A stretch of DNA of 64,000 nucleotides. Source: Rhizobium skierniewicense. GTDB lineage: Bacteria; Pseudomonadota; Alphaproteobacteria; Rhizobiales; Rhizobiaceae. Shown in pieces: positions 1 to 9,858 of this stretch. Each line of letters begins with the position of its first letter. The first letter of the stretch is position 1. Below the pieces are notes generated by a model that saw nothing but the letters and a program-made list of their open reading frames with translations, did not search any database and was not told where the DNA came from. The stretch is taken from contig NZ_JACIDV010000002.1 in the NCBI RefSeq assembly GCF_014196515.1, forward strand, positions 415,924-479,923, given 5' to 3'. The position numbers were made by a program, and so were the translations under genes.

Positions 1-2700
1 AATGTGGTCGCTGAAAGGGCGCAGGCCCAGATGGAAGCCGCCAAAGCGCAAGGCCTTGCCAGCTTCAAGCTGCCGGAACTGCGTGAAAACGAAGCGAAGG
101 TCGCCGCGGCTCTACAGCGCCTGCAAATCGCTCGAACGCAACTGGATGAAGAAACCAACCGCATCCTGCGCCGCCGCGACGAGCTTGCCCGACGCTTGGC
201 GCAATTGGGGGAGGATATCGGGCGCGAAGAGCGAATGGTCTCCGACAATTCCGAAATCCTGGCGCGGCTGGATACGGAAGAGGCTGAAATCCTCGACATT
301 CTCTCTGATTCGGGTCGTCACGCCGAGGAAACGCGTGAGGCTTTCGAGCAAGCCACGTCGAAACTCACCGAGAGTGAACGCGTTTTTGCAGCATTGACGG
401 CGGAACGTGCGGAAGCCGCCGCCGCCCGTACGCAGTTGGAGCGCACCATTCGCGATCTCTCCGACCGCAAGGCGCGCGCGGAGCGTCAGGCATCGGAAGC
501 CGCGGCCGAAATCGATAATATCGATGAAAAGCTCTCCGGTCTGCCTGACCCGTCCGAAAAACGGGAAACCGTGGAAGCTGCCGAGATCGCTGTCGAAGAC
601 GCGTTGATCGTGGTGGAGGAGGCGGAATCGGCGGTTGCCGAGGCGCGCTCTGTGGAAGCCATGGCGCGTGGCCCGGTCGATGTGGCACGCACCCGTCTCA
701 ACGGGCTGGAAACCGAAGCGCGCACCATTTCAAAAATGCTGGATGCCGGTGCGGTATCGGGCTCGTTTACGCCGGTGGCGGAACAGTTGACGGTGGATCG
801 CGGTTTCGAGGCTGCTCTTGGCGCGGCCCTGGGTGATGACCTCGAAAGTCCGCTCGACGCGGCCGCTCCCGCATACTGGGTCATCAATGGCAACGACGGT
901 GCCGACCCGGCCCTGCCAGAAGGCATTGCATCGCTGCTTTCGCATGTCGCAGGTCCGGATGCACTGAGACGCGCCCTTCGCCAGACGGGTCTTGTTTCGA
1001 GCGTCGACGAAGCCAAGCGTGTGATGCCAGCACTGAAACCCGGCCAGCGCCTCGTAACAAAAGATGGCGCGCTTTTCCGCTGGGATGGCCATATCACCAG
1101 CGCCGACGCTCCTGGCAATGCAGCACTCAGGCTTGCCCAGAAAAACCGTCTGAGCGAGTTGGAGGGTGAAGTCGACGAGGCGCGCTACGCTCTGGAGGAA
1201 GCCGAAGATCAGCTTGCCGCCAGCGCAGACGGCATTCGTATGGTGGAAAGTCAGCTCGCGGACGCACGGGAACGAAGCCGTCTTGCCTCACGCCAGCTGG
1301 TTGAAGCACGGGACGCCCTTTCGATGGCTGAGCGCGCCTCCGGCGATCTCCTGCGCCGCCGCGATGTCGTGTCTGAAGCCATCAACCAGATCAGTGGCCA
1401 GATAGAGGACATCTCCGCTCAGGAAGAAGACGCCCGCATCGAACTGGAGGACGCGGCCGACCTCTCCGATCTTGATCTGCGCCTGCGCGAGAGCCAACTG
1501 GACGTCGCGACCGACCGTAGCCTTTTGGCTGAAGCGCGCGCCCGGCATGAAGGCCTGAACCGGGAAGCGGAGGCTCGCCAGCGCCGCATCAATGCCATTG
1601 CACAGGAGCGCGCCACCTGGCAGGCGCGCGCGGCAAGCGCCAGCGGCCATATCGCCACGCTGCGCGAACGCGAGGACGAAGCCCGCGATGAGCTTGCCGC
1701 ACTCGACATCGCGCCGGAAGAATTCGATGAGAAGCGCCGTGATCTCCTCACGCAATTGCAAAAGACCGAGGCAGCGCGACGCGACGCGGCAGACCAACTG
1801 GTCGAGGCGGAAAACCTGCAACGAGAGGCAGACCGCGCGGCCACCATTGCCCTGTCAGCATTGGCGGAGGCGCGTGAAAAGCGCGGACGCGCCGAGGAGC
1901 GGCTCGTTTCCGCCCGAGAAAAACGTCAGGAAAGCGAACACCGCATCCGTGAAGCGCTGAATGTTGAGCCTCATATGGCATTCCGACTGACGGGACTTGG
2001 AGCTGATACGCCAATGCCCGACATACGCGATGTCGAGCGCGATCTGGACCGGTTGAAGATCGAGCGGGAGCGCTTGGGCGCAGTCAACCTGCGTGCTGAT
2101 GAAGAGCAGGCCGAACTATCGGAAAAGCTGGCAGCACTGATCAAGGAACGCGACGACATCATCGATGCGGTGCGAAAGCTTCGCGCAGGCATTCACAATC
2201 TCAACCGCGAAGGCCGCGAGCGTCTGGTTGCGGCCTTCGACATCGTCAACACGCAGTTCCAGCGGCTGTTCACACACCTTTTCGGTGGCGGCACGGCGGA
2301 GCTGCAATTGATCGAGTCAGATGATCCACTGGAAGCCGGCCTGGAAATTCTTGCTCGCCCGCCCGGCAAGAAGCCGCAAACCATGACGCTTCTCTCAGGT
2401 GGCGAGCAGGCTTTGACGGCAATGGCGCTGATCTTTGCCGTCTTCCTCACCAACCCGGCGCCGATCTGCGTGCTGGACGAGGTGGACGCCCCGCTGGATG
2501 ACCACAATGTCGAGCGTTACTGCAATCTGATGGACGAGATGGTGGCATCCACCGAAACCCGCTTCGTCATCATCACCCACAACCCCATCACCATGGCCCG
2601 CATGAACCGCCTGTTCGGCGTCACCATGGCCGAACAGGGTGTGTCGCAACTCGTTTCCGTCGATCTGCAGATGGCGGAACGGTTGATCGAGACTGCTTGA
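1..2700 (+). CDS. smc: Chromosome segregation protein SMC (5' truncated by window)
   Basis: Structural maintenance of chromosomes ATPase, which organises and segregates the chromosome as a dimer with ScpA/ScpB. The frame is open from base 1, so the N-terminal Walker A lobe and part of the first coiled coil lie outside the window; about 899 codons are present. What is visible is a long Glu/Arg/Ala-rich coiled coil, a hinge-like globular stretch near residues 240-380 of the visible part, a second coiled coil, and the C-terminal ABC lobe. That lobe has the signature LLSGGEQALTAMALIF and the Walker B CVLDEVDAPLDD, followed by a conserved switch His in IITHNP. The ATG at base 2 is in another frame. 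No convincing terminator was found in the 360 bp that follow. Confidence 0.95.
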   Translation, partial: NVVAERAQAQMEAAKAQGLASFKLPELRENEAKVAAALQRLQIARTQLDEETNRILRRRDELARRLAQLGEDIGREERMVSDNSEILARLDTEEAEILDILSDSGRHAEETREAFEQATSKLTESERVFAALTAERAEAAAARTQLERTIRDLSDRKARAERQASEAAAEIDNIDEKLSGLPDPSEKRETVEAAEIAVEDALIVVEEAESAVAEARSVEAMARGPVDVARTRLNGLETEARTISKMLDAGAVSGSFTPVAEQLTVDRGFEAALGAALGDDLESPLDAAAPAYWVINGNDGADPALPEGIASLLSHVAGPDALRRALRQTGLVSSVDEAKRVMPALKPGQRLVTKDGALFRWDGHITSADAPGNAALRLAQKNRLSELEGEVDEARYALEEAEDQLAASADGIRMVESQLADARERSRLASRQLVEARDALSMAERASGDLLRRRDVVSEAINQISGQIEDISAQEEDARIELEDAADLSDLDLRLRESQLDVATDRSLLAEARARHEGLNREAEARQRRINAIAQERATWQARAASASGHIATLREREDEARDELAALDIAPEEFDEKRRDLLTQLQKTEAARRDAADQLVEAENLQREADRAATIALSALAEAREKRGRAEERLVSAREKRQESEHRIREALNVEPHMAFRLTGLGADTPMPDIRDVERDLDRLKIERERLGAVNLRADEEQAELSEKLAALIKERDDIIDAVRKLRAGIHNLNREGRERLVAAFDIVNTQFQRLFTHLFGGGTAELQLIESDDPLEAGLEILARPPGKKPQTMTLLSGGEQALTAMALIFAVFLTNPAPICVLDEVDAPLDDHNVERYCNLMDEMVASTETRFVIITHNPITMARMNRLFGVTMAEQGVSQLVSVDLQMAERLIETA

Positions 2701-3059
2701 TCTGTCGTTAATCGACTTTTCACGGTGCCACAACAATAAAGACGAATTCCTCTGGTGCTTTTTGAGGGGAAAGCCTTCCTATTCCTCTAGCAAGGCGAAG
2801 CGTTGCCTTATAGTTTCTCCCCTCGGTTGGTTTTCGCAAGCCGACGATGAAATATTATGCACCTTCTGATGTATATCTTCTCATAAATCGGTCATCAACA
2901 AAGACGTTACGCGAATTTTGCTTAATTTATAAGCATATATGTGTTTTTTCATGGCCTGTTAATGCTTTTAGATCACCTTCCGATGGCGAATTTTCCTATC
3001 GCCGGACAGTATTCGGGCCATCCGATCTACGCGGAGATGTTTCGTTCAAGAGGATTTCC
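2701..3059. other. Intergenic region upstream of the chemoreceptor
   Basis: This 359 bp non-coding stretch is locally AT-rich (about 2840-2970). The chemoreceptor frame stays open back to 2847, but that extension has no ribosome binding site and unusual composition, so I treat it as leader/promoter DNA. No confident promoter hexamers or terminator were recognised. Confidence 0.5.
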
Positions 3060-4964
3060 ATGTCTATTCGGTCCAAACTCCTGTCGTGCATATTCTTCCT
3101 TGTTGCCATTCTGGCTGTGACGTCCCTGTTTTCTCTTTATGCGCTGAATGAAGAAGCAAGGCTTTTGCGCAGCATTGTTGCCGACCGTGTCGTGCCGATG
3201 GCGCAGCTCAAATCCATTTCCGATGATTATGCGGTCAAGATTGTCGATACCATCCACAAGGTCAGTGGCGGCGCGCTGACCAACGAGCAGGGTATCCAGA
3301 ATATTCGCGGCGCCATGCAAAGTATCGAAACATCCTGGCGTGATTACACGGCGACCTATCTCACGGTGGACGAGAAGCGCCTTGCGGATGAATTCCAAAC
3401 CATGCGCCAGTCGGCTGATCAGAAAATTCAAGGAATCATCACGCTTTTGCAGGCGGGTAATCTGGAGGAGATCGGCAAGTTCGCCGATGGTCAGCTCTAT
3501 CAGATCATCGATCCCCTCGGTGAATCCGTTTCAAAGCTTATCGAGATACAATTGACGGCGGCCAAAGACGGAATGGCCACAGGTGAAGACCTCAAAACCT
3601 TTATCCTCCATACTCTCGCTGTCCTCGGCGCCATTGCTTTGGCACTGGCAACCGTCTGCGTCCTCATCGTCATCCGCGGCGTCATCAAGCCCATTCAGCT
3701 CATGACAGGATCGATGTCATCGCTCGCATCCGGCAATGTCGATCTGGAAATACCCGGCGCAGATCGAAAGGACGAGATCGGGAAGATGGCGCAGAACGTC
3801 CTCATTTTCCGCAACAACGCTCTCGAGCGGATCCGTTTGGAACAGGAAGCCGATGCCAACCGCAGCCTGTCGGAGAAGGAACGGATCGCCCGCGAAGAGC
3901 AGAAGGCCAAAGAAGCCGCAGACACCAGCTTTGCCGTCGATCATCTGGCCGATGCGCTGTCGCGTCTGGCGGATGGCGAAGTGTCCTACCGCATCAGCCA
4001 GCCTTTTGTTCAGCATCTGGACGTGGTTCGCGCCAACTTCAACTCGTCTGCCGAAAAGCTGCAGTCTGCCCTCAACAGCGTGGCGGTCAATGCCCGTGGT
4101 ATCGACGCCGGTGCCAATGAAATCCGCGCTGCCGCCGACGATCTGGCCAAGCGCACCGAACAGCAGGCCGCATCGGTGGAGGAAACCGCCGCCGCACTCG
4201 AGCAGATCACCACGACGGTCAAGGACTCGACCAAGCGCGCCCAGGAAGCCGGTCAGCTCGTGTCCAAGGCCCGCACCGGTGCCGAACAGTCCGGCGATGT
4301 GGTTCGTAAGGCTGTGATTGCCATGGAGCAGATCGAAAAGTCGTCGTCGGAGATTTCCAATATCATCAGCGTGATCGACGAGATCGCCTTCCAGACCAAC
4401 CTTCTGGCGCTCAACGCCGGTGTGGAAGCGGCACGTGCCGGTGAAGCGGGCAAGGGCTTTGCGGTTGTCGCACAGGAAGTGCGCGAACTGGCCCAGCGTT
4501 CCGCAAACGCAGCCAAGGACATCAAGGCGCTGATCACGACATCGAACGGCCAGGTCCAGCAGGGCGTACAGCTGGTGGGTGAAACGGGTCGTGCGCTGGA
4601 AACCATCGTTGCCGAAGTTCAGGAAATCAACCGTCACGTCCTGGCGATCGTGGATGGCGCGCAGGAACAGTCCTCCGGTCTCCAGCAGATCAACACGGCT
4701 GTGAACCAGATGGACCAGGACACGCAGAAGAACGCAGCCATGGTGGAAGAGCAGACGGCAGCCAGCCATACGCTGGCCCGCGAGGCGGCCTCGCTCAACC
4801 ATCTGCTGGGCCAGTTCAAGCTGGGCGGCGGTTACGAAGCGCCGGTGCGCCAGGCCACGCAGGCAGAACGTCCCGTCCAGTCTCCGGCGCGTGCGCTGGG
4901 CCGCAAGGTGGCGTCTGCCTTCAACGGCAATGCCGCGGTGAAATCGGACTGGGAAGAGTTTTGA
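3060..4964 (+). CDS. Methyl-accepting chemotaxis protein
   Basis: Transmembrane chemoreceptor that signals to CheA/CheW. The ATG at 3060 is chosen because AGAGGA lies just upstream; the longer frame from 2847 lacks such a site. The protein is 634 aa. It has TM1 at about residues 8-30, a periplasmic four-helix-bundle type sensor to about 180, TM2 at about 182-206, a HAMP domain to about 260, then a cytoplasmic coiled coil. The invariant hairpin is clear (IDEIAFQTNLLALNAGVEAA, then GKGFAVVAQEVRELAQRS). The protein ends in DWEEF, which resembles the CheR/CheB tethering pentapeptide NWETF of enteric receptors, so it may recruit adaptation enzymes itself. The ligand cannot be inferred. A strong hairpin terminator follows. 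Confidence 0.93.
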   Translation: MSIRSKLLSCIFFLVAILAVTSLFSLYALNEEARLLRSIVADRVVPMAQLKSISDDYAVKIVDTIHKVSGGALTNEQGIQNIRGAMQSIETSWRDYTATYLTVDEKRLADEFQTMRQSADQKIQGIITLLQAGNLEEIGKFADGQLYQIIDPLGESVSKLIEIQLTAAKDGMATGEDLKTFILHTLAVLGAIALALATVCVLIVIRGVIKPIQLMTGSMSSLASGNVDLEIPGADRKDEIGKMAQNVLIFRNNALERIRLEQEADANRSLSEKERIAREEQKAKEAADTSFAVDHLADALSRLADGEVSYRISQPFVQHLDVVRANFNSSAEKLQSALNSVAVNARGIDAGANEIRAAADDLAKRTEQQAASVEETAAALEQITTTVKDSTKRAQEAGQLVSKARTGAEQSGDVVRKAVIAMEQIEKSSSEISNIISVIDEIAFQTNLLALNAGVEAARAGEAGKGFAVVAQEVRELAQRSANAAKDIKALITTSNGQVQQGVQLVGETGRALETIVAEVQEINRHVLAIVDGAQEQSSGLQQINTAVNQMDQDTQKNAAMVEEQTAASHTLAREAASLNHLLGQFKLGGGYEAPVRQATQAERPVQSPARALGRKVASAFNGNAAVKSDWEEF

Positions 4965-5003
4965 GCCTGATAGCTTGAACGACCCGATGATGAGGTGAAG
5001 ATC

Positions 5004-5034
5004 AAAACCGCCCGCGCGTGTCGCGGGCGGTTTT
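5004..5034 (+). terminator. Rho-independent terminator after the chemoreceptor gene
   Basis: Perfect 13 bp stem AAAACCGCCCGCG / CGCGGGCGGTTTT with a 5-nt loop. A-rich and T-rich flanks allow it to work in both directions. It lies 40 bp after the chemoreceptor stop. Confidence 0.88.
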
Positions 5035-5163
5035 GATTTATCAGCAGGTGCGCCGCATTTATGCTGCACTGCGGTGACAACTTGTCAGAACTGGCGTTTC
5101 CAACACTGTGACAATACTATAAAGGGTTGAAAAACAAGAACGCTTCTGGGTGGAGAGCGTAGA

Positions 5164-7890
5164 ATGAAAAAATGGGTCTATACCTTTGGCGACGGTGCCG
5201 CCGAAGGACGCGCGAGCGATATCGCCATATTGGGCGGCAAGGGTGCAAACCTTGCCGAAATGGCGAGCCTCGGCCTGCCTGTCCCCCCCGGCTTGACCAT
5301 CATCAGCGAAGCCTGCGCGCGCTATCATCAAGGTGGTCGCTGTCTGCCCGAAGACCTCAAAATGCAGGTGACGTGCGGCATTTCCGGCATGGAAGCCATC
5401 ACCGGCCGCACCTTCGGCTCGGGCTCTCAGCCCCTTCTCCTCTCCATTCGATCCGGCGCGCGGGCCTCCATGCCCGGCATGATGGATACCGTTCTCAACC
5501 TCGGCCTCAACGACGAGACGGTTGAGGCCCTGGCAAGCGATTCGGGTGACGCGCGTTTTGCCTGGGATAGTTACCGCCGTTTCATCCAGATGTATGCCGA
5601 TGTCGTGATGGGCCTCGATCACGAGATCTTCGAGGACATTCTCGAAGATGAAAAAGGTCGCCTCGGTTACGAATACGACACCGAACTTTCCGCTGATGAG
5701 TGGCAGCACATCGTCTCCCTGTACAAAGGCCTGATCGAGGAAGAGCTGGGCGATCCCTTTCCCCAGGATACGCAGGTGCAATTGTGGGGTGCCATCGGAG
5801 CGGTCTTCGCCAGCTGGATGAACATGCGCGCCGTCACCTACCGCCAACTGCACAATATCCCCGGGGAATGGGGCACGGCGGTTAACGTCCAGGCCATGGT
5901 CTTCGGCAATCTCGGCTCGTCCTCGGCCACCGGCGTTGCCTTCACCCGCAATCCCTCCACCGGCGAAAAAGAGCTCTACGGCGAATTCCTCGTGAATGCG
6001 CAGGGCGAGGATGTGGTCGCGGGCATTCGCACGCCGCAATCCATCACCGAAGATGCGCGCATCTGCTCGGGCTCCGACAAGCCGTCGATGGAAAAGCTGA
6101 TGCCGGAGGCTTTCGCAGAGTTTCTGGCGATTTGCGGGCGGTTGGAAAGCCACTACCGCGATATGCAGGACGTGGAATTCACCATAGAGCGTGGCAAATT
6201 GTGGATGTTGCAGACCCGGTCTGGCAAGCGCACCACCAAGGCCGCGATGAAAGTCGCCGTCGATATGGTCGCCGAAGGGCTCATCACCACCCATGATGCA
6301 ATCTGTCGTATCGAGCCGTCGTCGCTCGACCAGTTGCTGCACCCGACCATCGATCCCGCCATCGAGCGCCCCATTATCGGTTCGGGTCTTCCCGCCTCAC
6401 CGGGTGCTGCATCGGGCGAAATCGTCTTCACCTCGGACGAAGCGGTGGCGGCGAAGGCCGAGGGTCGACGTGTCATTCTTGTGCGTATGGAAACCAGCCC
6501 GGAAGACATTCACGGCATGCATGCCGCCGAAGGCATTCTCACCACGCGCGGCGGCATGACCAGCCATGCGGCGGTGGTGGCGCGCGGCATGGGCATCCCC
6601 TGCGTGTCGGGTGCCGGCTCCATGCGGGTGGATATGCGCAATAACGTCCTGATTGGTGTTGGCTGCATGCTGAAAAGAGGCGACGTCATCACCATTGACG
6701 GATCGTCCGGCCGCGTGATGAAGGGCGAAGTGCCCATGACGCAGCCGGAACTCTCTGGCGATTTTGCCAGGCTGATGGAATGGGCTGACGGCACTCGCCG
6801 CATGACGGTGCGCACCAATGCCGATACGCCGGCAGACGCCCGTGCTGCCCGTGCTTTCGGCGCGGAAGGCATCGGCCTTTGCCGCACCGAACATATGTTC
6901 TTTGAAGGCGAACGCATTCACGTGATGCGCGAAATGATCCTTGCCGAGCATGAAGAGGGCAGGCGTGCCGCGCTCGATCAATTGCTGCCCATGCAGCGGC
7001 AGGATTTCACCGACCTGTTTTCCATCATGCACGGCCTGCCGGTGACGATCCGCCTTCTCGACCCGCCCTTGCACGAATTCCTGCCCAAGACCGATGGTGA
7101 AATCGTTGAGGTCGCCGCGGCCATGGGCATGTCGCAGACACTGTTCCGCCAAAGGCTGGATGCCCTGCACGAGTTCAACCCGATGCTTGGCCACCGCGGT
7201 TGCCGTCTGGCTATTTCCTATCCCGAAATTGCCGAAATGCAGGCGCGGGCCATTTTCGAAGCTGCCGTCGAAGCGGCTCGCCAGACCGGTGCGCCGGTGG
7301 TGCCGGAAATCATGGTGCCGCTGGTCGGCCTTCGCTCCGAGCTGGATTATGTCCGCGCCGTTATCGACCGCGTGGCCGCAGCGGTGGCGCAGGAAACAGG
7401 CATGACGCTCGAATATCTGACCGGCACGATGATCGAGTTGCCCCGCGCCGCACTTCGTGCCCACGTCATCGCCGAGGCTGCCGAGTTCTTCTCCTTCGGC
7501 ACCAACGACCTGACGCAGACGACATTCGGCATTTCTCGCGACGATGCCGCCCGCTTCATCGAAACCTATCAACGCAAGGGCATCATCGAACGCGACCCGT
7601 TCGTCTCCCTCGATTTCGATGGTGTCGGCGAGTTGATCCGCATCGCCGCAGATCGTGGCCGCCAGACGCGTCCTGAGCTAAAGCTCGGCATTTGCGGCGA
7701 GCACGGTGGCGATCCGGCGTCGATCCATTTCTGCGAGGATGCGGGTCTCGACTATGTGTCCTGCTCGCCATTCCGTGTGCCGATCGCGCGACTGTCTGCG
7801 GCGCAGGCGATGCTTGCCATGGTGGAAAAACGTGAAACCGAAACCATCTCGAAAGTCGTGCCACTGAGGGCCGTTCCAGCGAAAATTTGA
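5164..7890 (+). CDS. ppdK: Pyruvate, phosphate dikinase
   Basis: Interconverts pyruvate + ATP + Pi and phosphoenolpyruvate + AMP + PPi in the cytoplasm. At 908 aa it is the usual family length. The N-terminal nucleotide-binding domain begins GGKGANLAEMASLGLPVPPG. The central swivelling domain carries the phospho-histidine in TRGGMTSHAAVVARGMG (His near residue 469). The C-terminal PEP/pyruvate TIM barrel carries GLCRTEHMFF and the catalytic Cys in LGICGEHGGD (near 843). The ATG at 5164 follows a GGAGAG element. It stands alone, and its stop lies 4 bp from the convergent lipoprotein gene. Confidence 0.97.
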   Translation: MKKWVYTFGDGAAEGRASDIAILGGKGANLAEMASLGLPVPPGLTIISEACARYHQGGRCLPEDLKMQVTCGISGMEAITGRTFGSGSQPLLLSIRSGARASMPGMMDTVLNLGLNDETVEALASDSGDARFAWDSYRRFIQMYADVVMGLDHEIFEDILEDEKGRLGYEYDTELSADEWQHIVSLYKGLIEEELGDPFPQDTQVQLWGAIGAVFASWMNMRAVTYRQLHNIPGEWGTAVNVQAMVFGNLGSSSATGVAFTRNPSTGEKELYGEFLVNAQGEDVVAGIRTPQSITEDARICSGSDKPSMEKLMPEAFAEFLAICGRLESHYRDMQDVEFTIERGKLWMLQTRSGKRTTKAAMKVAVDMVAEGLITTHDAICRIEPSSLDQLLHPTIDPAIERPIIGSGLPASPGAASGEIVFTSDEAVAAKAEGRRVILVRMETSPEDIHGMHAAEGILTTRGGMTSHAAVVARGMGIPCVSGAGSMRVDMRNNVLIGVGCMLKRGDVITIDGSSGRVMKGEVPMTQPELSGDFARLMEWADGTRRMTVRTNADTPADARAARAFGAEGIGLCRTEHMFFEGERIHVMREMILAEHEEGRRAALDQLLPMQRQDFTDLFSIMHGLPVTIRLLDPPLHEFLPKTDGEIVEVAAAMGMSQTLFRQRLDALHEFNPMLGHRGCRLAISYPEIAEMQARAIFEAAVEAARQTGAPVVPEIMVPLVGLRSELDYVRAVIDRVAAAVAQETGMTLEYLTGTMIELPRAALRAHVIAEAAEFFSFGTNDLTQTTFGISRDDAARFIETYQRKGIIERDPFVSLDFDGVGELIRIAADRGRQTRPELKLGICGEHGGDPASIHFCEDAGLDYVSCSPFRVPIARLSAAQAMLAMVEKRETETISKVVPLRAVPAKI

Positions 7891-7894
7891 GGCC

Positions 7895-8164
7895 TTAACG
7901 GTTCTGGACGATGATGCGGCGCTCCACGACGACAGGGCGATAGAACATGTCGCGGCTGGATTGCGCCTGCCATGCACGCGCATCGGCGCGGCGGTCGAGA
8001 TCCAGATCCAGCAGGCAACCGGCCATCTGATCGGTGTTGGGCCGGAAGCCGTAACCCCGGCAGGTGGTCTCGTCGCGCGCACGCCGCTCCTCCGGGCTCA
8101 AGGTCTGGCACGATGAAAGGGTCAAGATCGCGGTAAGTGCGCTAAGGACGATGGAAATACGCAT
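7895..8164 (-). CDS. Small putative lipoprotein
   Basis: 89-residue predicted secreted protein of unknown function. The ATG at 8164 is preceded by AGGGAG at good spacing; the frame extends further upstream but without a ribosome site. The N-terminus is a short signal peptide with a lipobox-like LTLSSC, suggesting lipidation and anchoring in the envelope. The mature part is polar, with one further Cys pair (TTCRGYGF and AGCLLDLD) spaced as in small alphaproteobacterial proteins that carry a similar CxGYG...GC pattern. It is transcribed toward ppdK, with which it is convergent. Confidence 0.75.
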   Translation of the reverse strand: MRISIVLSALTAILTLSSCQTLSPEERRARDETTCRGYGFRPNTDQMAGCLLDLDLDRRADARAWQAQSSRDMFYRPVVVERRIIVQNR

Positions 8165-8453
8165 GATGGTCACTCCCTGATCGCAGCGACTACGGCTGCT
8201 TTTGTGCGTATTGATAGAATTGTTTGCGCCCGCAGAAAAGTCTGCCGCGCGGCAAAGGTTGCGTTTGGAAAACACGTCGCGGAAAAGTGTTCGGTCCGGC
8301 GCGGTGGAGCGACGGACCGATTCCATTCGCCGCTAAAACCCATTATGACGTGGTGTACCGGCGATTCCTTGCGAACTGAACTTCGCGTGAAGCGCCCTCG
8401 TTGAAAGACTTCGTCATGTCCTGCAAATCAGTTCAGCGGTTTGCGGCAGAGAC

Positions 8454-9395
8454 ATGCGCATCGGGTGCCGCTTTATGACTGTGCGTTTCGTTCGGCCCGT
8501 GTCCTATGCCGCATACCTGTCCCGGTATCTCGGGCTGTCGGCGCTCGTTCTTTTTCTGATCGCGGCCCCTCTTCATCGCTTCGGTCCTCTGACCCTGCCG
8601 GACTTCATTTCGCTCACGCTCATCTCTGCCGCCATCGCAGCGGTTGCGCTGCTGCTTGCCATTGTCGGCCTGCAACGCCTGTGGTCTGCGGGCGCAAAGG
8701 GCGGGCTTTGGGCGCTCCAGGCCATTCTGTTGGCTGCCGTTCCGCTTGGCGTCGTGGCATTTGCAGGGCTTTTATACTGGCAAAAGCCTGAAATCTACGA
8801 TGTCTCCACGGATGTTGCCGACGCCCCGAACTGGCTGTCCATTCCCACCGCAAACCAGCAATGGCTGCCGCGCCCGGCAATCGTGTCGAAGGTTGATCGC
8901 GATGCGCAGGCCGCAGCTTATCCAAGCCTTGCGGGCCACCGTTACGAAGGCGCCATCGACCGCGTCTACACCGCCGCCCGAAAGGTAGCGAAAGCGCAGC
9001 GCATGCGCATCGCCCATACCGATGGTCTCATCGGGTCGCTGCCGGACGTTCAGCCCGGCGTGCCGCAGCAGGACCAGAATGAAAGTGTCACCGATACGCC
9101 CATCGATGAGCTGCCGACCAATGTTCCGGTGCCCTTGGCGCGGCCCGCAGAGGCGCCAGCCCCGACATTCTTCAACGGTAGCGGTGTCGTGATGATGCAG
9201 GGGGAAACGCGCACCCTCATCTGGGGGCTGCGCTTTGATGTCCTCATTCGCTTGCGCGAAGACACGGAAACCACCCTCGTCGATGTCCGGGTCGCCTCCC
9301 GCTTCGGCCCGCATGATCTGGGCATGGGTGCGGAAATCGCGGACGCTTATCTCGACGCGCTGGATGCGGAAATGCAGGGCCTCAACGACAACTGA
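8454..9395 (+). CDS. DUF1499 domain membrane protein
   Basis: 313-aa protein with three predicted membrane helices in the first ~110 residues (around 20-40, 45-70 and 80-105), followed by a soluble DUF1499 domain with a Pro-rich linker near residue 215-240. DUF1499 proteins are conserved in proteobacteria and lack a defined function. The start is uncertain: ATG 8454 and ATG 8475 both have weak ribosome sites. It is convergent with the DCC gene downstream, 6 bp away. I see no catalytic motif. Confidence 0.75.
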   Translation: MRIGCRFMTVRFVRPVSYAAYLSRYLGLSALVLFLIAAPLHRFGPLTLPDFISLTLISAAIAAVALLLAIVGLQRLWSAGAKGGLWALQAILLAAVPLGVVAFAGLLYWQKPEIYDVSTDVADAPNWLSIPTANQQWLPRPAIVSKVDRDAQAAAYPSLAGHRYEGAIDRVYTAARKVAKAQRMRIAHTDGLIGSLPDVQPGVPQQDQNESVTDTPIDELPTNVPVPLARPAEAPAPTFFNGSGVVMMQGETRTLIWGLRFDVLIRLREDTETTLVDVRVASRFGPHDLGMGAEIADAYLDALDAEMQGLNDN

Positions 9396-9401
9396 GCGCA
9401 A

Positions 9402-9848
9402 TCAGAAAAAACGATCGCGCTCCTCAGGCGTCGGTATGCGGCAGGCCTGACGCCGCCCGGCGATCTTCATGCGGTTACGGGCGACCAGATCATAAACCCC
9501 GTCTCGAATTCTGCGCGGCATGAAGCGTAGCCATGCGACAAGACTGAAAATTCCGCCGAGACGCTGAAGCACGCGCAGCACACCGTCCGAACGGGGATAG
9601 GCGACGCCGTTCTCGATCAAAAGACTGGTTTCATAGTCATCTGTTCGATAGCCGTAATGGCGCATCAATGCCGTGCCGAGTTCGAACTGCGCCGGTGTGA
9701 AGCGAAACAGCTGTTTCGTATCATGGCGCAAGACGAAATTGATATCCCGAGAGCAAAAGCCGCATTCGCCATCGAAAACGATCAGCGGCTTGTCGTCGGG
9801 AAAATCTGGAACCGATGGATCGTCGCGGTAGCTATAGGCAGTCGTCAT
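9402..9848 (-). CDS. DCC-family thiol-disulfide oxidoreductase (DUF393)
   Basis: 148-aa protein of the DCC family, named for its Asp-x-x-Cys-x-x-Cys motif, visible here as DGECGFC near residue 22. That arrangement gives a thioredoxin-like redox pair; the physiological partner is unknown. The ATG at 9848 is chosen because AGGAG lies upstream; longer in-frame starts exist. It is the last gene of a minus-strand group with the MBL hydrolase (10 bp upstream) and the cupin. The C-terminal half is hydrophobic/basic (LVAWLRFMPRRIRDGVYDLV), as is usual in this family. Confidence 0.88.
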   Translation of the reverse strand: MTTAYSYRDDPSVPDFPDDKPLIVFDGECGFCSRDINFVLRHDTKQLFRFTPAQFELGTALMRHYGYRTDDYETSLLIENGVAYPRSDGVLRVLQRLGGIFSLVAWLRFMPRRIRDGVYDLVARNRMKIAGRRQACRIPTPEERDRFF

Positions 9849-9858
9849 CGTCCCACTC

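Noticed and set aside
3717..5069. 450-codon minus-strand reading frame opposite the chemoreceptor
   Set aside because: It is antisense to a well-conserved chemoreceptor; its composition and lack of domains show it to be a codon-position shadow.
5059..7572. Two long minus-strand frames (5059-6342 and 6397-7572) opposite ppdK
   Set aside because: Shadows of the high-GC ppdK gene; His-rich, no recognisable domain, no ribosome sites.
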